From Simmondsia chinensis (taxonomy: Eukaryota > Streptophyta > Magnoliopsida > Caryophyllales > Simmondsiaceae): a stretch of 64,000 nt of DNA. The translations under genes and the position numbers were made by a program. The DNA lies in NCBI GenBank assembly GCA_018398585.1, contig JAGTTD010000011.1:3967001-4031000 (forward strand), read 5' to 3'. Shown here in pieces: positions 1 through 10,065 of the stretch (position 1 is its first letter; every line of letters begins with the position of its first letter). Below the pieces are notes generated by a model. It saw only the letters and a list, made by a program, of their open reading frames with translations, ran no database searches and was not told where the DNA came from.

Positions 1-600
1 AATTTTGATAACCATGCATACAAGGACTTAACAAGCTTGCATACTTTGTCCTCGATTCCAGAGACAACAAACCCTTCTGGTCGTTCCATGTATATTTCTT
101 TATTAAGGTCACCATTTTAAAATGCGATTTTTGACATCATTTGATGCACTACAAGATTATGAATAGATGCTAGAGCTATCAAAGCTCTAATAGTAGCTAT
201 TTTAGTTACAAGTAAATAGGTGTCAAAAAAATATATTCCATGTTTTTATATATAATCTTTAGCTAGTAATCTAGCCTTAAACTTATCAATAGACCCATCT
301 GTTCTCAATTTCTTCCTAAACACCTACTTACACCCAATCATTTTGCATCCCCTAGAAAGGTCCACTAAAATCCATGTGTTATTACTCATAATAAAGTCTA
401 ATTCACTGTTAATAACCTCTCTCCAGAAAGGCGCATCTATGGATTTTATCGCTTCATTATGTATCTTAGGATCTTCCTCTATTATAAAAGCAAAGTATTC
501 ATCTACAACAGTATGTTTAGACAAGAATGCAGTTATAAATTCAAGTCCAAAACTAGTACCAATTCGTGCTCTTTTACTCCTCCAAGGTTCTTCAACCTCA
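1..600 (-). pseudogene. Copia A reverse transcriptase, 5' part, broken
   Basis: The minus-strand translation gives the start of a copia RT: an EEDPKIHNEAIKSIDAPFW-like block (524-440), then ...SNNTWILVDLSRGCKMIGCK (to 324), and later KEIYMERPEGFVVSG (about 115-60). These align with Copia B blocks such as EEDPKTYDEAIRS and [14 protein letters not shown]. The frame is broken several times, and the segment near 40-1 that should read LYGLKQAP is shifted. The catalytic YVDD box would lie beyond the window edge. The family role is cDNA synthesis; this copy cannot make protein. Confidence 0.8.
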
Positions 601-1046
601 TTCTAAGGATGTGAGCGCTTAGCAAATGATGATATAGATGCAACAGGTATAGTAATAGGCAAAGATGCTTTCACAGGATATATATGCTCAAAAAACTCTT
701 AGATTCTATGATACTACCAAGTCCAGGAGACGAATCATTTTTAGCATAAATCTATATGCACCACTGTTAGTAGCATAACCAATAAATATTTCATCTACTA
801 TCTTTGGACCTATTTTGCTTCTTTTAAAGTTGGAAATTCCAACTTTCACTAAACAACCCCACACTTTAAGGTATTTTTGATTAGGTGTGTAAACCTTTCA
901 CAATTCATACGGCATTTTTTCTAACCTTTTGTGTGGAACTTTGTTAAGAACATGACACACAGGCCGCCGCCCCGCGCCGCCCCCCCCCCCCCCCGAGCTT
1001 ATTAACATGGCATTCATTATTTCTTTAAGGGTTCTATTTTTTCCTT

Positions 1047-1475
1047 TCAACTATACCATTCTGTTTGGGATGTATAAGGAGCCGTCAGCTTATGAATTAT
1101 ACCATTACTCTCACAATGTTTTATAAGAAATGTAGTGTCATATTCACCACCTCTATCAGTCCTAATCCTTTTAATTTTTTGACCTAATTGATTTTCAACT
1201 TTCACTTTATATTTTAAAAACATTTGTTCGGCCTCATCTTTGGATCTTAAGAGATAAACCTTAGTGAACCTAGAGTAGTCATCTACAAACGATATAATAT
1301 CTTTACCGCCTCTACTCACAATACTTTTAAAATCACCAAGGTCACTATATATTAATTCCAAAAGGCTAGACGTTCTTTCAATTGACTTGTTAAAGGATTT
1401 TTTAGGATATTTGGCTTCAACACACACTTCACATTTGGTGAAGTTAGTTGGGCTACAACTGGGGATTAAACTCAT
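1047..1475 (-). pseudogene. Copia A integrase fragment
   Basis: A 142-residue open stretch on the minus strand matches the copia integrase core. A CEVCVEAKYPKKSF block comes from the zinc-finger and pre-integrase end. It is followed by the first catalytic Asp in IYSDLGDFKS, the second in SFVDDYSRFTKVYL, and RIRTDRGGEYD. The glutamate motif (AERKNRT type) lies past the end of the open frame, beside a damaged stretch with a C-homopolymer at about 979-996. The equivalent Copia B region at 12.1-12.7 kb is better preserved. Confidence 0.8.
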
Positions 1476-1524
1476 TTGTTTAAGTTTTTAATGGAGTTGA
1501 TGTTACATGTTCAAATCTAACATG

Positions 1525-2148
1525 TCACAAATCTACCGATTCAACAATATAAGCAGAAGAATAACCAGTCTTATTAATTTTGTCAACAAGAACACCCAAA
1601 AAAATAAACAAGAACATCCGAAAAAATAATCTCCCATTACAAAAACCCTTCTCCACATAAGTTGCATTCTTAGTAATAACTGACTTGTCAGACTCAAACG
1701 ATAGCTTAAAACCGGCTTTGTTTAGAAGGGCACTTGAAATCAAATTCTTAGGCAAGTTAGAGACATACAAAACATCTATTAAGAAAGAAATTTTCTAGAA
1801 CTAAGTTTCAGAAGGACCTTTCCTTTGCTAAACATTGGAATTGAACTGGAGTCGCTTAAACAAGCACGCTCCTCTTCATCAGCTTTTTCAAAATCTCAAA
1901 ACAGGTCCTTATCGATGTCGATGTGCCTCGTGGCTTCTGTATCTACAATCCACTCAACCATGTTTCCTAGCATATTCACCTCGGAGATTATAGCAACAAA
2001 CACGTTGCCATCCTCGGTGAGATTGGATTGGGAATTATGTTCTTTCAAATTTTCCAATCCAAACCCCTTCCTACAGTCCTTTGATTCTCCAATATGAATT
2101 ACTGTTTTTAGAAGTACTTTATGTAGAAACACTTTTTCATAAAGTACT
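1525..2148 (-). pseudogene. Copia A protease and GAG-pre-integrase fragments
   Basis: The translation around 1990-1900 gives MVEWIVDTEATRHID, the copia aspartic protease active-site block. The catalytic D-T-G is altered to D-T-E, so the enzyme would be inactive. Further along, 1770-1525 gives YVSNLPKNLISSALLNKAGF, the linker that precedes the GAG-pre-integrase domain. Several stops separate the pieces. The upstream part, about 2148-2050, encodes gag tail sequence ending at the SINE insertion point. Confidence 0.7.
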
Positions 2149-2155
2149 AGTTCTT

Positions 2156-2307
2156 TTTTTTTTGAACAGCAACAACAACAACAACAGCAGTCCCAGTGCC
2201 TTGCAGTTCCTGCATAACGCGGGGTCTGGGGGGGTGATGTACGCAGCCTTACCCCTTCCGGCAAGAAAGGAGACTGTTTCCGGGGGACCCCCAACCTGGA
2301 GTGGTTG
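2156..2307 (-). mobile_element. SINE, short form without 5S head, inserted in Copia A
   Basis: Read on the minus strand, the element starts with CCAGGTTGGGGGTCCCCC, continues GGAAACAG ... GGGGTAAGGCTGCGTACAT ... GCACTGGG and ends in TTG repeats and an A/T tail. A 7-bp direct repeat, agttctt, flanks it (2149-2155 and 2308-2314), consistent with target-primed insertion. The 3' module matches the conserved 3' domain of angiosperm SINEs and the other copies in this window. The 5S-derived 5' part is absent, so it is either a truncated SINE or the truncated end of the partner LINE. Confidence 0.75.
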
Positions 2308-2459
2308 AGTTCTTGAAAGAAATATTATTTTGAAATATTTTTTTGAACAACATAAAGTACTATTTCAAAGAAATAGTTTTTGTTTTGCCAATCAATAAAG
2401 CACTTAAAATACTATTTGTGCTTGACAATTATTTTACTTTTCTCTATTAAACTACCAGA

Positions 2460-3683
2460 AAGTATAATAAAAAATGATGAAAAAAATCATCTAAAGATCA
2501 TTTGTAATATTTAATATATTTTTTAATTTTTAAAATATTTTCTAAATATAAAAATATTTTTAAAATATTTAACTATATTTTAAACATTTTTAATTTTTTC
2601 CTATTTCTATAATATTTTTAAAATTTTTAAAAATATTTTAAAATAATATTTTTTATAAAAAATTTAAATACGGTTAAAATATTTAAATATTAAAATCTAA
2701 AATTTTTTTGAAATATTTTGTAGTTAATTTTATAAAAAACTAAAAATATTTAAATATTTTAAATATATGAAATATATATATTAAATACTAAAGTATATAT
2801 TACATATTTAATATATTTTTTAAACTACTAAACTATTATATTACATATTTAATATATTTAAAAAATTTAATAAAGCATTTTTTAAATATATTACTAAAGT
2901 TTGGGGTACCTAAAAAATAGGATATTATTCATATAGGTACCCTCAATTGTTCAAAATTAAAGTGACCCCCAAATTTTTAATTTTATTAAAGACACCTTTG
3001 AACTATTGCGTGAAATCACTATGACTCCCAACTTCTAATTTCATTAGAGGCACCTCCCGAACTATTGATGAAAATCATTGTAACCCCCTCAGGTTCTAAA
3101 TTATATTAAGGACACCCCTAAAACAATTAACAAAAATTAATTTGATATCGTAACTTCAAATTTTATCAAATATATTCGGAACTATTAAAAAAATTGGTTT
3201 AATTACCTTGATGTTCGTTAATATATTTTATAGATGCCCAAGGATTTTAAAATTTTTTTGAGCTACTCTAAACTTTTATAACTTCTTTTTTCAAATATTC
3301 TCCTTATAACTCCAATAATGTTTCATTAAATTATGCTAATTTACATATGAAATAAAAGAAAATACTTCAAGCATAATTAACTACCATTTACATTTAAATA
3401 TTTTAAATATCTGATTATAATTAAGATAATTTAAAATTTTAGAAAATATAAAACTTCCTAAAACTAACAATAAATAATTTTAAAAATAAAAAATTTAAAA
3501 ATTATATTTTTTTATTTTAAATATTTAAAATTGTTAAGTACAAATCGCGTTTTTTCTCTTTATTATATTATTTTTCAAGTGCCAAGTTAGCTTAATTTAA
3601 CATAATCTTAACAAAGTTATGGGGTTGTATCCGGAAAAAGAATTACCAAGTTCAGGCTATTATAAACATATTTTAAGACCTTA
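2460..3683. other. AT-rich intergenic DNA with degenerate tandem repeats
   Basis: From 2460 to about 2900 the sequence is almost only A and T, in runs such as TTTAAATATTTTAAATAT, with no coding sign. From about 2930 to 3240 a degenerate unit of roughly 60-65 bp repeats four to five times. Each unit carries a block like GACCCCCAAATTTTTAAT followed by GAACTATTGATGAAAATCA. Similar units recur on the other strand at about 17755-17950. I see no gene or clear mobile-element ends here. Confidence 0.6.
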
Positions 3684-3717
3684 AGGCACTGTGTTACATC
3701 TGTCACTATGAATCCTA
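3684..3717 (+). pseudogene. L1 LINE reverse transcriptase, left part of the split copy
   Basis: The short stretch ending at 3717 translates as CVTSVTMNP. It joins in frame, after removal of the LTR element 3718-15610 and one copy of its 5-bp target duplication, to IVNGVRVGNFAMGRGIPQGD at 15617 onward. That is a normal L1-type RT sequence just before the RGIPQGDPLSP motif. Upstream of about 3684 the LINE similarity is lost. Confidence 0.65.
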
Positions 3718-3951
3718 TGATGTAATCAAATGAGATTCATCAAGAATTAGGGCAAGAGATTGAGATTAGAAAGAGAGATGAGGAATTAGGGTTAGAAATT
3801 GGGGAAAGAGAGAGAGAGGTAGAGTCTAGAGAGAGAGGTAGAGTTGAGAGAGAGAGAGAGAGAGAGAGATATTTGTTTTTATTGATTGACTTAAAATGCT
3901 AATCCAATCACTTATTTATACTAATCCACATTACATCAAGCACTTGTATCA
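3718..3951 (-). repeat. 3' LTR of the LARD-like element
   Basis: This is the left copy of the 234-bp terminal repeat. On the minus strand it begins TGATACAAGTGCTTGATG and carries a TATAAATA box at about 3910-3917. It then has an AATAAAAA stretch, a long CTCTCT tract (plus-strand GA repeats at about 3811-3870), and ends GATTACATCA. It differs from the right copy mainly in the length of the GA tract and by point changes. Confidence 0.8.
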
Positions 3952-4849
3952 TTACTCCCCCTCGAGACATTCCTTGCCCACAAGGAATAGAAGTCGGAAA
4001 ATGCAAACATATCTCCGTGTAGCCCGCCCATGTAGCCATATAAGCAAACCATTTGCATATATTCTCCCAAACAATTGGCTTCTCCATGAAGTGTTGACGG
4101 TGCTTGAGGAAGATTTGATTCCATTGACAGCAGCATACGTCCCAAACCGCTACAAGCAATGATACAAGAAAACTGATAGATGCATCACTAATGTCTCTCA
4201 GTGCTTCAACAGTGTGCTCTCCCATCTTAACATAGCATTATGTTGCTAATTGCACTTCCATGATACTGAATTCGAAGGTCTTGAAATCAGCCATTGTCAT
4301 CAGCATTATGTGCTGTCCAGACCACATGACTATCTTCAAGACCCAAATGATCTCTTGAGCTGTACTAATACTAGCCAACGCACGCTTCTTAGTTGCCAAG
4401 GGTGTTGTAACGAAGGATTTGGATGGTGTAATGCAAAATGAACTTGCCTTAAGAAGTGCTCTTGAGGTATTGAACATCCCTAGATCAGGACAGGTGTTAC
4501 TGCAAGAAATCAGCTTGCACATAATGCTTGGATACTCTTTAAACTTCAGCCGTAGCAACTTACTGCCCAACACTTCAATAGGAACCTTCAACCATACTGC
4601 TTGAACCTGCTTTTGCACCGCATTAGCATGGACAACGGGATGATTTGCTGCCTCTTTACCCATAATTGGCATTCATTCCTCAAATCGCCTCACATAATTC
4701 TCTATAGAATCCAAATGTATCATTCGTTGTGATTCGAGAAGCTCGATTTTACCCTCAAACTATCCCATTTCCCAACAATGGACATGGCGCACTCTTTTCG
4801 CGAGATCATGAGGTCTCAATTGAGCCTGATTTGTAACTATGAAACCAAC
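3952..4849 (-). other. LARD-like element, 3' internal region
   Basis: This is the internal DNA between the 3' LTR and the Copia C insertion point. The longest minus-strand frame (4672-4238, 144 codons) starts MPIMGKEAANHPVV and resembles nothing I recognise. It has no zinc knuckle or RT motif. It may be a decayed gag C-terminus or spacer DNA. The stretch at 4845-4849 (ccaac) directly abuts the Copia C 5' LTR. Confidence 0.5.
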
Positions 4850-5434
4850 TGTTAGGATTATGTCTCAAATTACTTGTTTTAAGCTTATGGGTTGCTGAGA
4901 GGTCACCAATCGATCGGGAGGGAAGCCCTATCGATTGGGTGATTTAAGTAAATTTTTCGGGATTTTGGGTCATAAGAGGGCCGATCGATCTACCCGGTTC
5001 CGATCAATCGGCATCCCGATCGATCGGGTCCTCCCAGACCTGCGCCTATAAATATGGACGTAGGGTTTACGTTACTTATGATCCAATTTAGAGTGAGGTG
5101 CCGCCATTGAGAGAGAGAGATGGTTTTGTAATTCCTCCAATTCAGTTTTCGAGTGCTACGAGAGTTAAGAGAAAGTAATTGTAATTCTTTCATAGATCTC
5201 ATTCAGAGGAAGTGTCGTTGTAATTCTTCCGTTCAGTATCAATAAAGAATCTCCATCTCCGCCCGTGGTTTTCTCCCCTCTCGATTGTAGAGGGGTTTCC
5301 ACGTAAATATTGTGTGTTCGTGTTTGTTCTTTCTTTCTCCATATATTTGTTTACTTCTCGTTTGTGTGAGTTATATTATTTGAATCGAATCAAGTGATTA
5401 GGGTTTACGCTTCCTCCTTAAGTTTTCCCTAATA
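4850..5434 (+). repeat. Copia C 5' LTR
   Basis: This 585-bp LTR begins TGTTAGGATTATG. It contains several CGATCGATCGG-type palindromic blocks (4908-5030), a TATAAATATGG promoter box at about 5047 and AATAAAGAATC near 5242, before ending CCCTAATA. It is about 16 bp longer than the 3' LTR, mostly through an extra block around 5010-5028. High similarity to the 3' LTR points to a fairly recent insertion. Confidence 0.8.
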
Positions 5435-5561
5435 AATTGATACCATAGTATATCAGTTTGTTCCAGTTTTATCTGTACAAATTGGTATCAGAGCATATCA
5501 GATTTGTTAAGTGTCCTTTATAAATTGGTATCAGAGCCTTGTTTATTTCAATTTGATACTA

Positions 5562-6022
5562 TGACGTCCGCAATTAGATCCGAAGTTGAGAAGTTTAGTA
5601 GTCAAGAGAAGTTTGGTGGTCAAGGGAGCTTCAGTTTATGGCAGGTTCGCGTTATGGGCCTCTTGACTCAAAGTGGCTTGAAGAAAGCTTTAGATGAGGA
5701 AAAGAAGAAACCAGAGAATTTGACAGAAGCACAATGGGAGGAGTTAGATGAGAAGGCACTCACAGCAATTCAAATGTGTCTTACCGATAACGTTTTGACA
5801 GAAGTTCTGGATGTGAAGACCGCTAAGGAGTTATGGGAGAAATTGCAAGATATGTTCTGTTTCAAGTCTGTCTCCAACAAACTCACAGTTAAGCGCCGGT
5901 TATTCACGTTTCGTATGTCAGAAGGTACGTCACTTAAGAATCACGTCAATGAATTTAATTCAAATATTCAAAATTTGAAAGAATTGGATGATGTTCCTAA
6001 GAATGAAGATCAGGCAATGTAG
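5562..6022 (+). pseudogene. Copia C gag, N-terminal part
   Basis: The reading frame opens at ATG 5562 with MTSAIRSEVEKFSSQEKFGG and continues with FSLWQVRVMGLLTQSGL. This is the typical copia gag (UBN2 family) core, the coat protein that packages element RNA. It includes the later block FRMSEGTSLKNHVNEFNSNI. It is stopped by TAG at 6020-6022, but the same frame continues with LLCSFSTSYKGF, so the stop looks like one point mutation of a formerly longer gag. Confidence 0.8.
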
Positions 6023-6820
6023 TTGTTATGTTCTTTCTCTACTTCATATAAGGGTTTTGTTGAAAGCAGGATTTATGGTGGTAGACAAACCATATATGTT
6101 GATGAAGTTAAGAGAAACCTACTGAGTAAAGAACGGGTAGATAAAGAATTATCTGATTCTGTTATTAACTTAGGTAGTGGTTTATTTGTGAGGGGGAGAA
6201 CTAAGTATGATCATAGTAGAAGCAAGTCTAAGTCTAGGTATCAAGACCTAACCTGTAACTACTGTCATAAGAAAGGGCATATTAAGAAAGACTGTTACAA
6301 GCTTAAAGGAAAACTTGAAGCAGATAACAGGTCTGACCAGAGATCTATAGTAGCTAGTGTTATGGATGGCGAGAATGACGATCTTCTACTGTCTGTGTCT
6401 GAACCTCAGTCCAGTTTGAGAGATAGTTAGATTTTGGATTCGGGTTGCTCCTATCATGTCTGTCCCAACCAGGATTGGTTTTCCACGTACGAGTCAGTTC
6501 GAGGTGGAGGTGCTTTGATGGGTAATGATACTCCATGCAAAGTTCTGGGTATAGGAACAATTCGTTTTAGGATGTTCGATGGCACTATCAGGGTTTTGAG
6601 CGATGTTCACCATGTTCCTGATTTGAAGAAGAATCTCATTTCTTTAGGTACTCTTGAGACTGAAGGGTACAGGTATACAGTTGAAGGTAGAGTTTTGAAG
6701 GTCGTTAAGGGTGCACTAACAGTTATGAAGGGCAAAAGGTTAGGTACGCTGTATGAGCTTGTCGGTACCATAGTTGTTAGATCTGTTGCAGCATCTTCAT
6801 CATCTTTATTGTTGGCATAA
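6023..6820 (+). pseudogene. Copia C gag end, zinc knuckle and protease
   Basis: The frame continues after the stop at 6020 and reaches a CCHC zinc knuckle, CNYCHKKGHIKKDC (about 6256-6297). After a second TAG (6428-6430) it continues with [16 protein letters not shown], the aspartic protease block with catalytic D-S-G. Next come the flap and [15 protein letters not shown], which leads to the GAG-pre-integrase domain. Both interruptions are TAG codons, and apart from them the frame is intact to 6820. Confidence 0.8.
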
Positions 6821-7267
6821 CCAGAGATCACAAATTCAGGACATTTGAGATTGGATTATTCAGGTGATAGGGGTCTGTCTGAGCACGGTGTGAGGGACTC
6901 TTTGTGTGGTCCGTCTACAGGACTGATAGTCTGTGAACAAAGGCTTTATGGGAAGCTGAAAGGTTTTCGCTTCAAGCAATTCTTGACAAGTAGACGTGTC
7001 ACGTTTGGTGAGTCTTCGTTATTGTCTCCATAGAAGATGTCATCAGTTGTTTGTGATTCAGGTCAGGTGAGTAAGTCAGAGGGAGTTCAGTTGAGTAACA
7101 CAGTTCAGCAGCAGCTGGTTGTTTCAGATAATGTGTCAAGAGCCGATTCAGAGAAGAAGAAGATTGGCAAAACTTATAACCTCTCAGATATGTTCACTCA
7201 GTTGCTACCTAGCAGGAAGTTCAAGCTTCGCTCGGACTTGGTTAGGTTTCGTGTTTTGTCAAGATAA
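6821..7267 (+). pseudogene. Copia C pre-integrase joined to the polyprotein end by two deletions
   Basis: After 6821 the translation HLRLDYSGDRGLSEHG ... IVCEQRLYGKLKGFRF is a GAG-pre-integrase domain in which some metal-binding residues are changed. It jumps near 6998 to RRVTFGESSLLSP, a block that normally follows the integrase core. Another jump near 7170 leads to NLSDMFTQLLPSRKFK, the very end of a copia polyprotein. The integrase DDE core and the whole RT and RNase H are gone. Confidence 0.7.
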
Positions 7268-7344
7268 ACCCCATGTGTGGGGTGCTTAGTGGAGAAGGTG
7301 GAGGAAATTCTTTCATGCATGTAATTTGAGCCAAGGTGGAGATT

Positions 7345-7913
7345 TGTTAGGGTTATGTCTCAAATTACTTGTTTTAAGTTTATGGGTTGCCGAGACGTCA
7401 CCGATCGATCGGGAGGGAAGCCCGATTGATCGGGTGATTTAAGTAAATTTTTCGGGATTTTGGGCCGTAAGAGGGAGGATCGATTGGCCCGGTTCCGATC
7501 GATCGGGTCCTCCCAGACCTGCGCTTATAAATATGGACGTAGGGTTTACGTCACTTATGGTCCAATTTAGAGTGAGGCGCCTCCATTGAGAGAGAAAAAT
7601 GATTTCGTAATTCATCCAATTCAGTTTTCGAGTGCTACGAGAGTTAAGAGAAAGTGATTGTAATTCTTTCATAGATCTCGTTCAGAGGAAGTGTCGTTAT
7701 AATTCTTCTGTTCAGTATCAATAAAGAATCTCCATCTCCGCCCGTGGTTTTCTCCCCTCTCCATTGTAGAGGGGTTTCCTCGTAAATATTGTGTGTTCAT
7801 GTTTGTTCTTTCTTTCTCCATATATTTGTTTACTTCTCATTTGTGTGAGTCATATTATTTGAATCGAATCAAGTGATTAGGGTTTACCCTTCCGCATCAA
7901 GTTTTCCCTAACA
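7345..7913 (+). repeat. Copia C 3' LTR
   Basis: This 569-bp LTR begins TGTTAGGGTTATG and ends TTTTCCCTAACA, with the TATAAATATGG box near 7527. It carries the same GATCGATCGG blocks as the 5' LTR and lacks the extra 16-bp block. Confidence 0.8.
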
Positions 7914-7989
7914 AATTGATATCATAGTATATCCAGTTTTATCCGCACAAATTGGTATCAGAGCATATCAGATTTGTTAAGTTTCCCTT
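7914..7989 (+). repeat. Extra primer-site region after the Copia C 3' LTR
   Basis: These bases repeat the leader that follows the 5' LTR: AATTGATATCATAGTATATCC, then ATTGGTATCAGAGC (7951-7964), then ATATCAGATTTGTTAAGT. The similarity ends at about 7989. A single normal insertion should end at the LTR, so this looks like a remnant of a tandem (LTR-internal-LTR-internal) arrangement or an aberrant integration. Confidence 0.7.
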
Positions 7990-8456
7990 ACATTCGATTG
8001 TACTAATGAAGAAACAGGAACGTGTTGTGATGCTGCTGGGCCAACCTTATCCTGAATTTTCAAGACTTGCAGCTCATTATTATAGAGCTTCCAGTTGTTT
8101 TGCTAATTTACTGATCCAACTTGAACCTCAGGACACAGTACTACTGGTGTATGATCTTCATTGATTGCTGGAGTGATCTTGTCTTTCGGTTCAAAGGCTT
8201 GCTGTTGTAATTGTAATGGATCAGATGTAAGCTCCACCAGAAGCTTTTGTTGTACTTCAGAATCCTGATTTTTAGATGCAATTTGATCCTTCGAGTGTTG
8301 TGTTGGAGTGGCTTCAACAGGATGATTCACTATCGATACATTGTTACCGTGAATCTTCAAAATGTGTTGCTGTTGTACCAGTTCAAAATAAACATCAGGA
8401 TGTACTGCAGCATCATGAACCTGATTCCCTGCAGTGCCGGTAACTGAGGTTGTTAT
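7990..8456 (-). pseudogene. LARD-like element, gag-like frame between the two Copia insertions
   Basis: The minus-strand frame from about 8456 to 8103 is rich in Q, V and H: TTSVTGTAGNQVHDAAV at its start, then HILKIHGNNVSIVNHPVEA, ending at a stop near 8103. It joins in frame to the gag start at 15.1-15.3 kb when Copia B and one target duplication are removed. I recognise no conserved domain, so it is a gag-like spacer protein of unknown role. From 8100 to 7990 no clear frame remains. Confidence 0.6.
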
Positions 8457-9468
8457 TGTTGTAAAATTGATAATGGCAGCGAAATTAATCAAATAAACGC
8501 AGTAAAACACGGTTGTAAGTTTGCAGGAAAATAAACTGAAAAATACTGCAGCACAATCTACGCAGAAAAATACACAGAAAATACGCAGAAAAATACTGTA
8601 GAATTACGTAGTAGAATACTTTCAAAAATACGTTGTAAAGTACGCAGTCAAGTTCACTGTAAAATACTGTATAAACGCGCAGTAAATTTCAGCAAAAAAT
8701 TTTCCAGAATATCTAAACATAGCAATCAAATGACACGAAAAATTAATAAATTGAATACAATACCGAAGACACCTTGTCATGGGAAGTACCACTGGCCTAA
8801 AAGACGATTTCGCCACTGCTTCGATGCAAACAGCTGTATTGGCGGCCGTCCTCCAGGATTAACACGGTTCGAGCACTAGCGTGCACTCGATAGGGACCGG
8901 GTAGGAGAGCCTTAAGAACTTTGCCCAGTATTTTGAGAGAGAGACAGAGAGAAGACCGAAGGAAGAAGGAAATATTGTTTATGTTGTTTTTAGTTTTTGG
9001 ATTATGAAAACCAGTGAGGAAGAGCCCTATTTAAAATAGCATTTTTGGCACGGTTTGTTGTAACCGAAGCCTAAAAACTAGCTACTAAACTTGCAACCGA
9101 AGCCTAAAAACTAGCCACGGTATTTGCTAATGTTACAACAGTGGAAACCGGGATTTACACAACCGAATTTGAATGTTTTAACAGTGAGTTAGTTTTGTTG
9201 TTTCCGCAAAATAAATATAGTCGGTATTAAAAGGATGACCCACACCCACACCCTTGCTCGAGCATGGCACAGCGGGCGGGCGGCGCATGTGTGGTGTCCA
9301 TTCTCTCACCCAAAACTCAATTTAAATAGGAGGTTTACATATACCCTTATAAACTCAACTAAACCCCCTTAATTTGTTTATGTGGGATAGAGGGCATTTT
9401 GTCATATTCTTAATATGGGATGTAACTTTCACAATATTTAAGGTTAGCTTGTATCATTTTTCCGACAA
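8457..9468 (-). repeat. Copia B 3' LTR
   Basis: This LTR of about 1012 bp pairs with 14087-15081. Its left part (8500-8700) is built of repeated short blocks such as TACGCAGAAAAATAC and ACTGTAGAATTACGTAGTAG. A GA tract lies near 8938-8955, and a GGGCGGGCGG patch near 9273. It differs from the other LTR by scattered substitutions and small indels, so the insertion is not very recent. Confidence 0.85.
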
Positions 9469-10065
9469 TCCCCTATAGATGATACATGCGAGAGAGCAAA
9501 ATAGGAAAGACTGGGCAAAGCAAGTTCAGTTTTTCAGTGTCGATGTCTCGCGACTTGAATCGTCACCTAGTGTAACCCAAGTTTAGGACCAACATCTTGT
9601 AAGGTGACTTTCGTCTTGAACCTTACAAGGGGTTGTATGATCTTCCACTTAGACACATACCAAACTCCAGATCTTGGCAACTCCTGCGATTTGGCGCATT
9701 TTATCAGCCATGCGCTCGTCCTGGATATTCATAGGCGGTCTATAAGGTAAGTCTTAAACCTTCATAGGGAGCGACCACACTCCCACACCTAAATAGGTGG
9801 ATCCCATCAACTGTGTGTTACCGTACATTACCAAATATATGGATATGGTTCCATTAAGAGCTAAAGCTCGACCTCACCCCTCGGTAACATACAAACAGTG
9901 TCTATCAAGTGCAAGCCTTGCTTACGCCATCAAACATATGGCTATGGACCCGTTTTCGCACTATCACACCATAGGGAGGGACAACATAAAACACAGTGCA
10001 TTTCTAGAATAAAACTATGACTTTTCACATTGAACCTGTTAAAACCAGGTTAGATACATCACAAT
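9469..10065 (-). other. Copia B 3' non-coding region
   Basis: This is about 600 bp between the end of the RNase H frame (stop near 10066) and the 3' LTR. I see no coding motif. Three blocks share a CCAAATATATGGATATGG / CATCAAACATATGGCTATGG theme (9830-9950), hinting at an old internal duplication. A purine stretch (minus strand ATAGGGGAT) directly before the LTR is the likely polypurine tract. Confidence 0.6.

Larger units (their letters stand above)
1..2148 (-). mobile_element. Copia A, decayed Ty1/copia retrotransposon remnant, open at the window edge
   Basis: On the minus strand, pieces of a copia polyprotein run in the normal order from high to low coordinates: gag end and protease (about 2095-1900), GAG-pre-integrase (1770-1525), integrase (1475-1047) and reverse transcriptase (about 600-1). 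The protein is closely related to Copia B at 8457-15081, including the ordering of conserved blocks. No LTR is visible, because the 3' end lies outside the window and the 5' end fades into AT-rich DNA near 2.4 kb. Stops, frameshifts and a C-run near 979-996 show that it is dead. The element is interrupted by a SINE at 2156-2307. Confidence 0.85.
4850..7989 (+). mobile_element. Copia C, internally deleted Ty1/copia element
   Basis: The LTRs at 4850-5434 and 7345-7913 begin TGTTAGG and end CCTAATA or CCTAACA. A purine tract (AAGGTGGAGATT) precedes the 3' LTR. The primer site ATTGGTATCAGAGC follows the 5' LTR at 5481-5494 and again at 5524-5537. The internal part encodes gag, protease and GAG-pre-integrase, then jumps to the C-terminal end. 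The integrase core and the whole RT and RNase H are missing, so the copy is non-autonomous. About 76 bp of primer-site region also follow the 3' LTR (7914-7989), which is not normal for a single insertion. No clean target duplication was found. Confidence 0.8.

Noticed and set aside
8039..8045. ccaac at 8041 as the missing target duplication for Copia C (ccaac at 4845-4849)
   Set aside because: The Copia C leader similarity already ends at 7989, about 50 bp earlier, so the match is probably chance.
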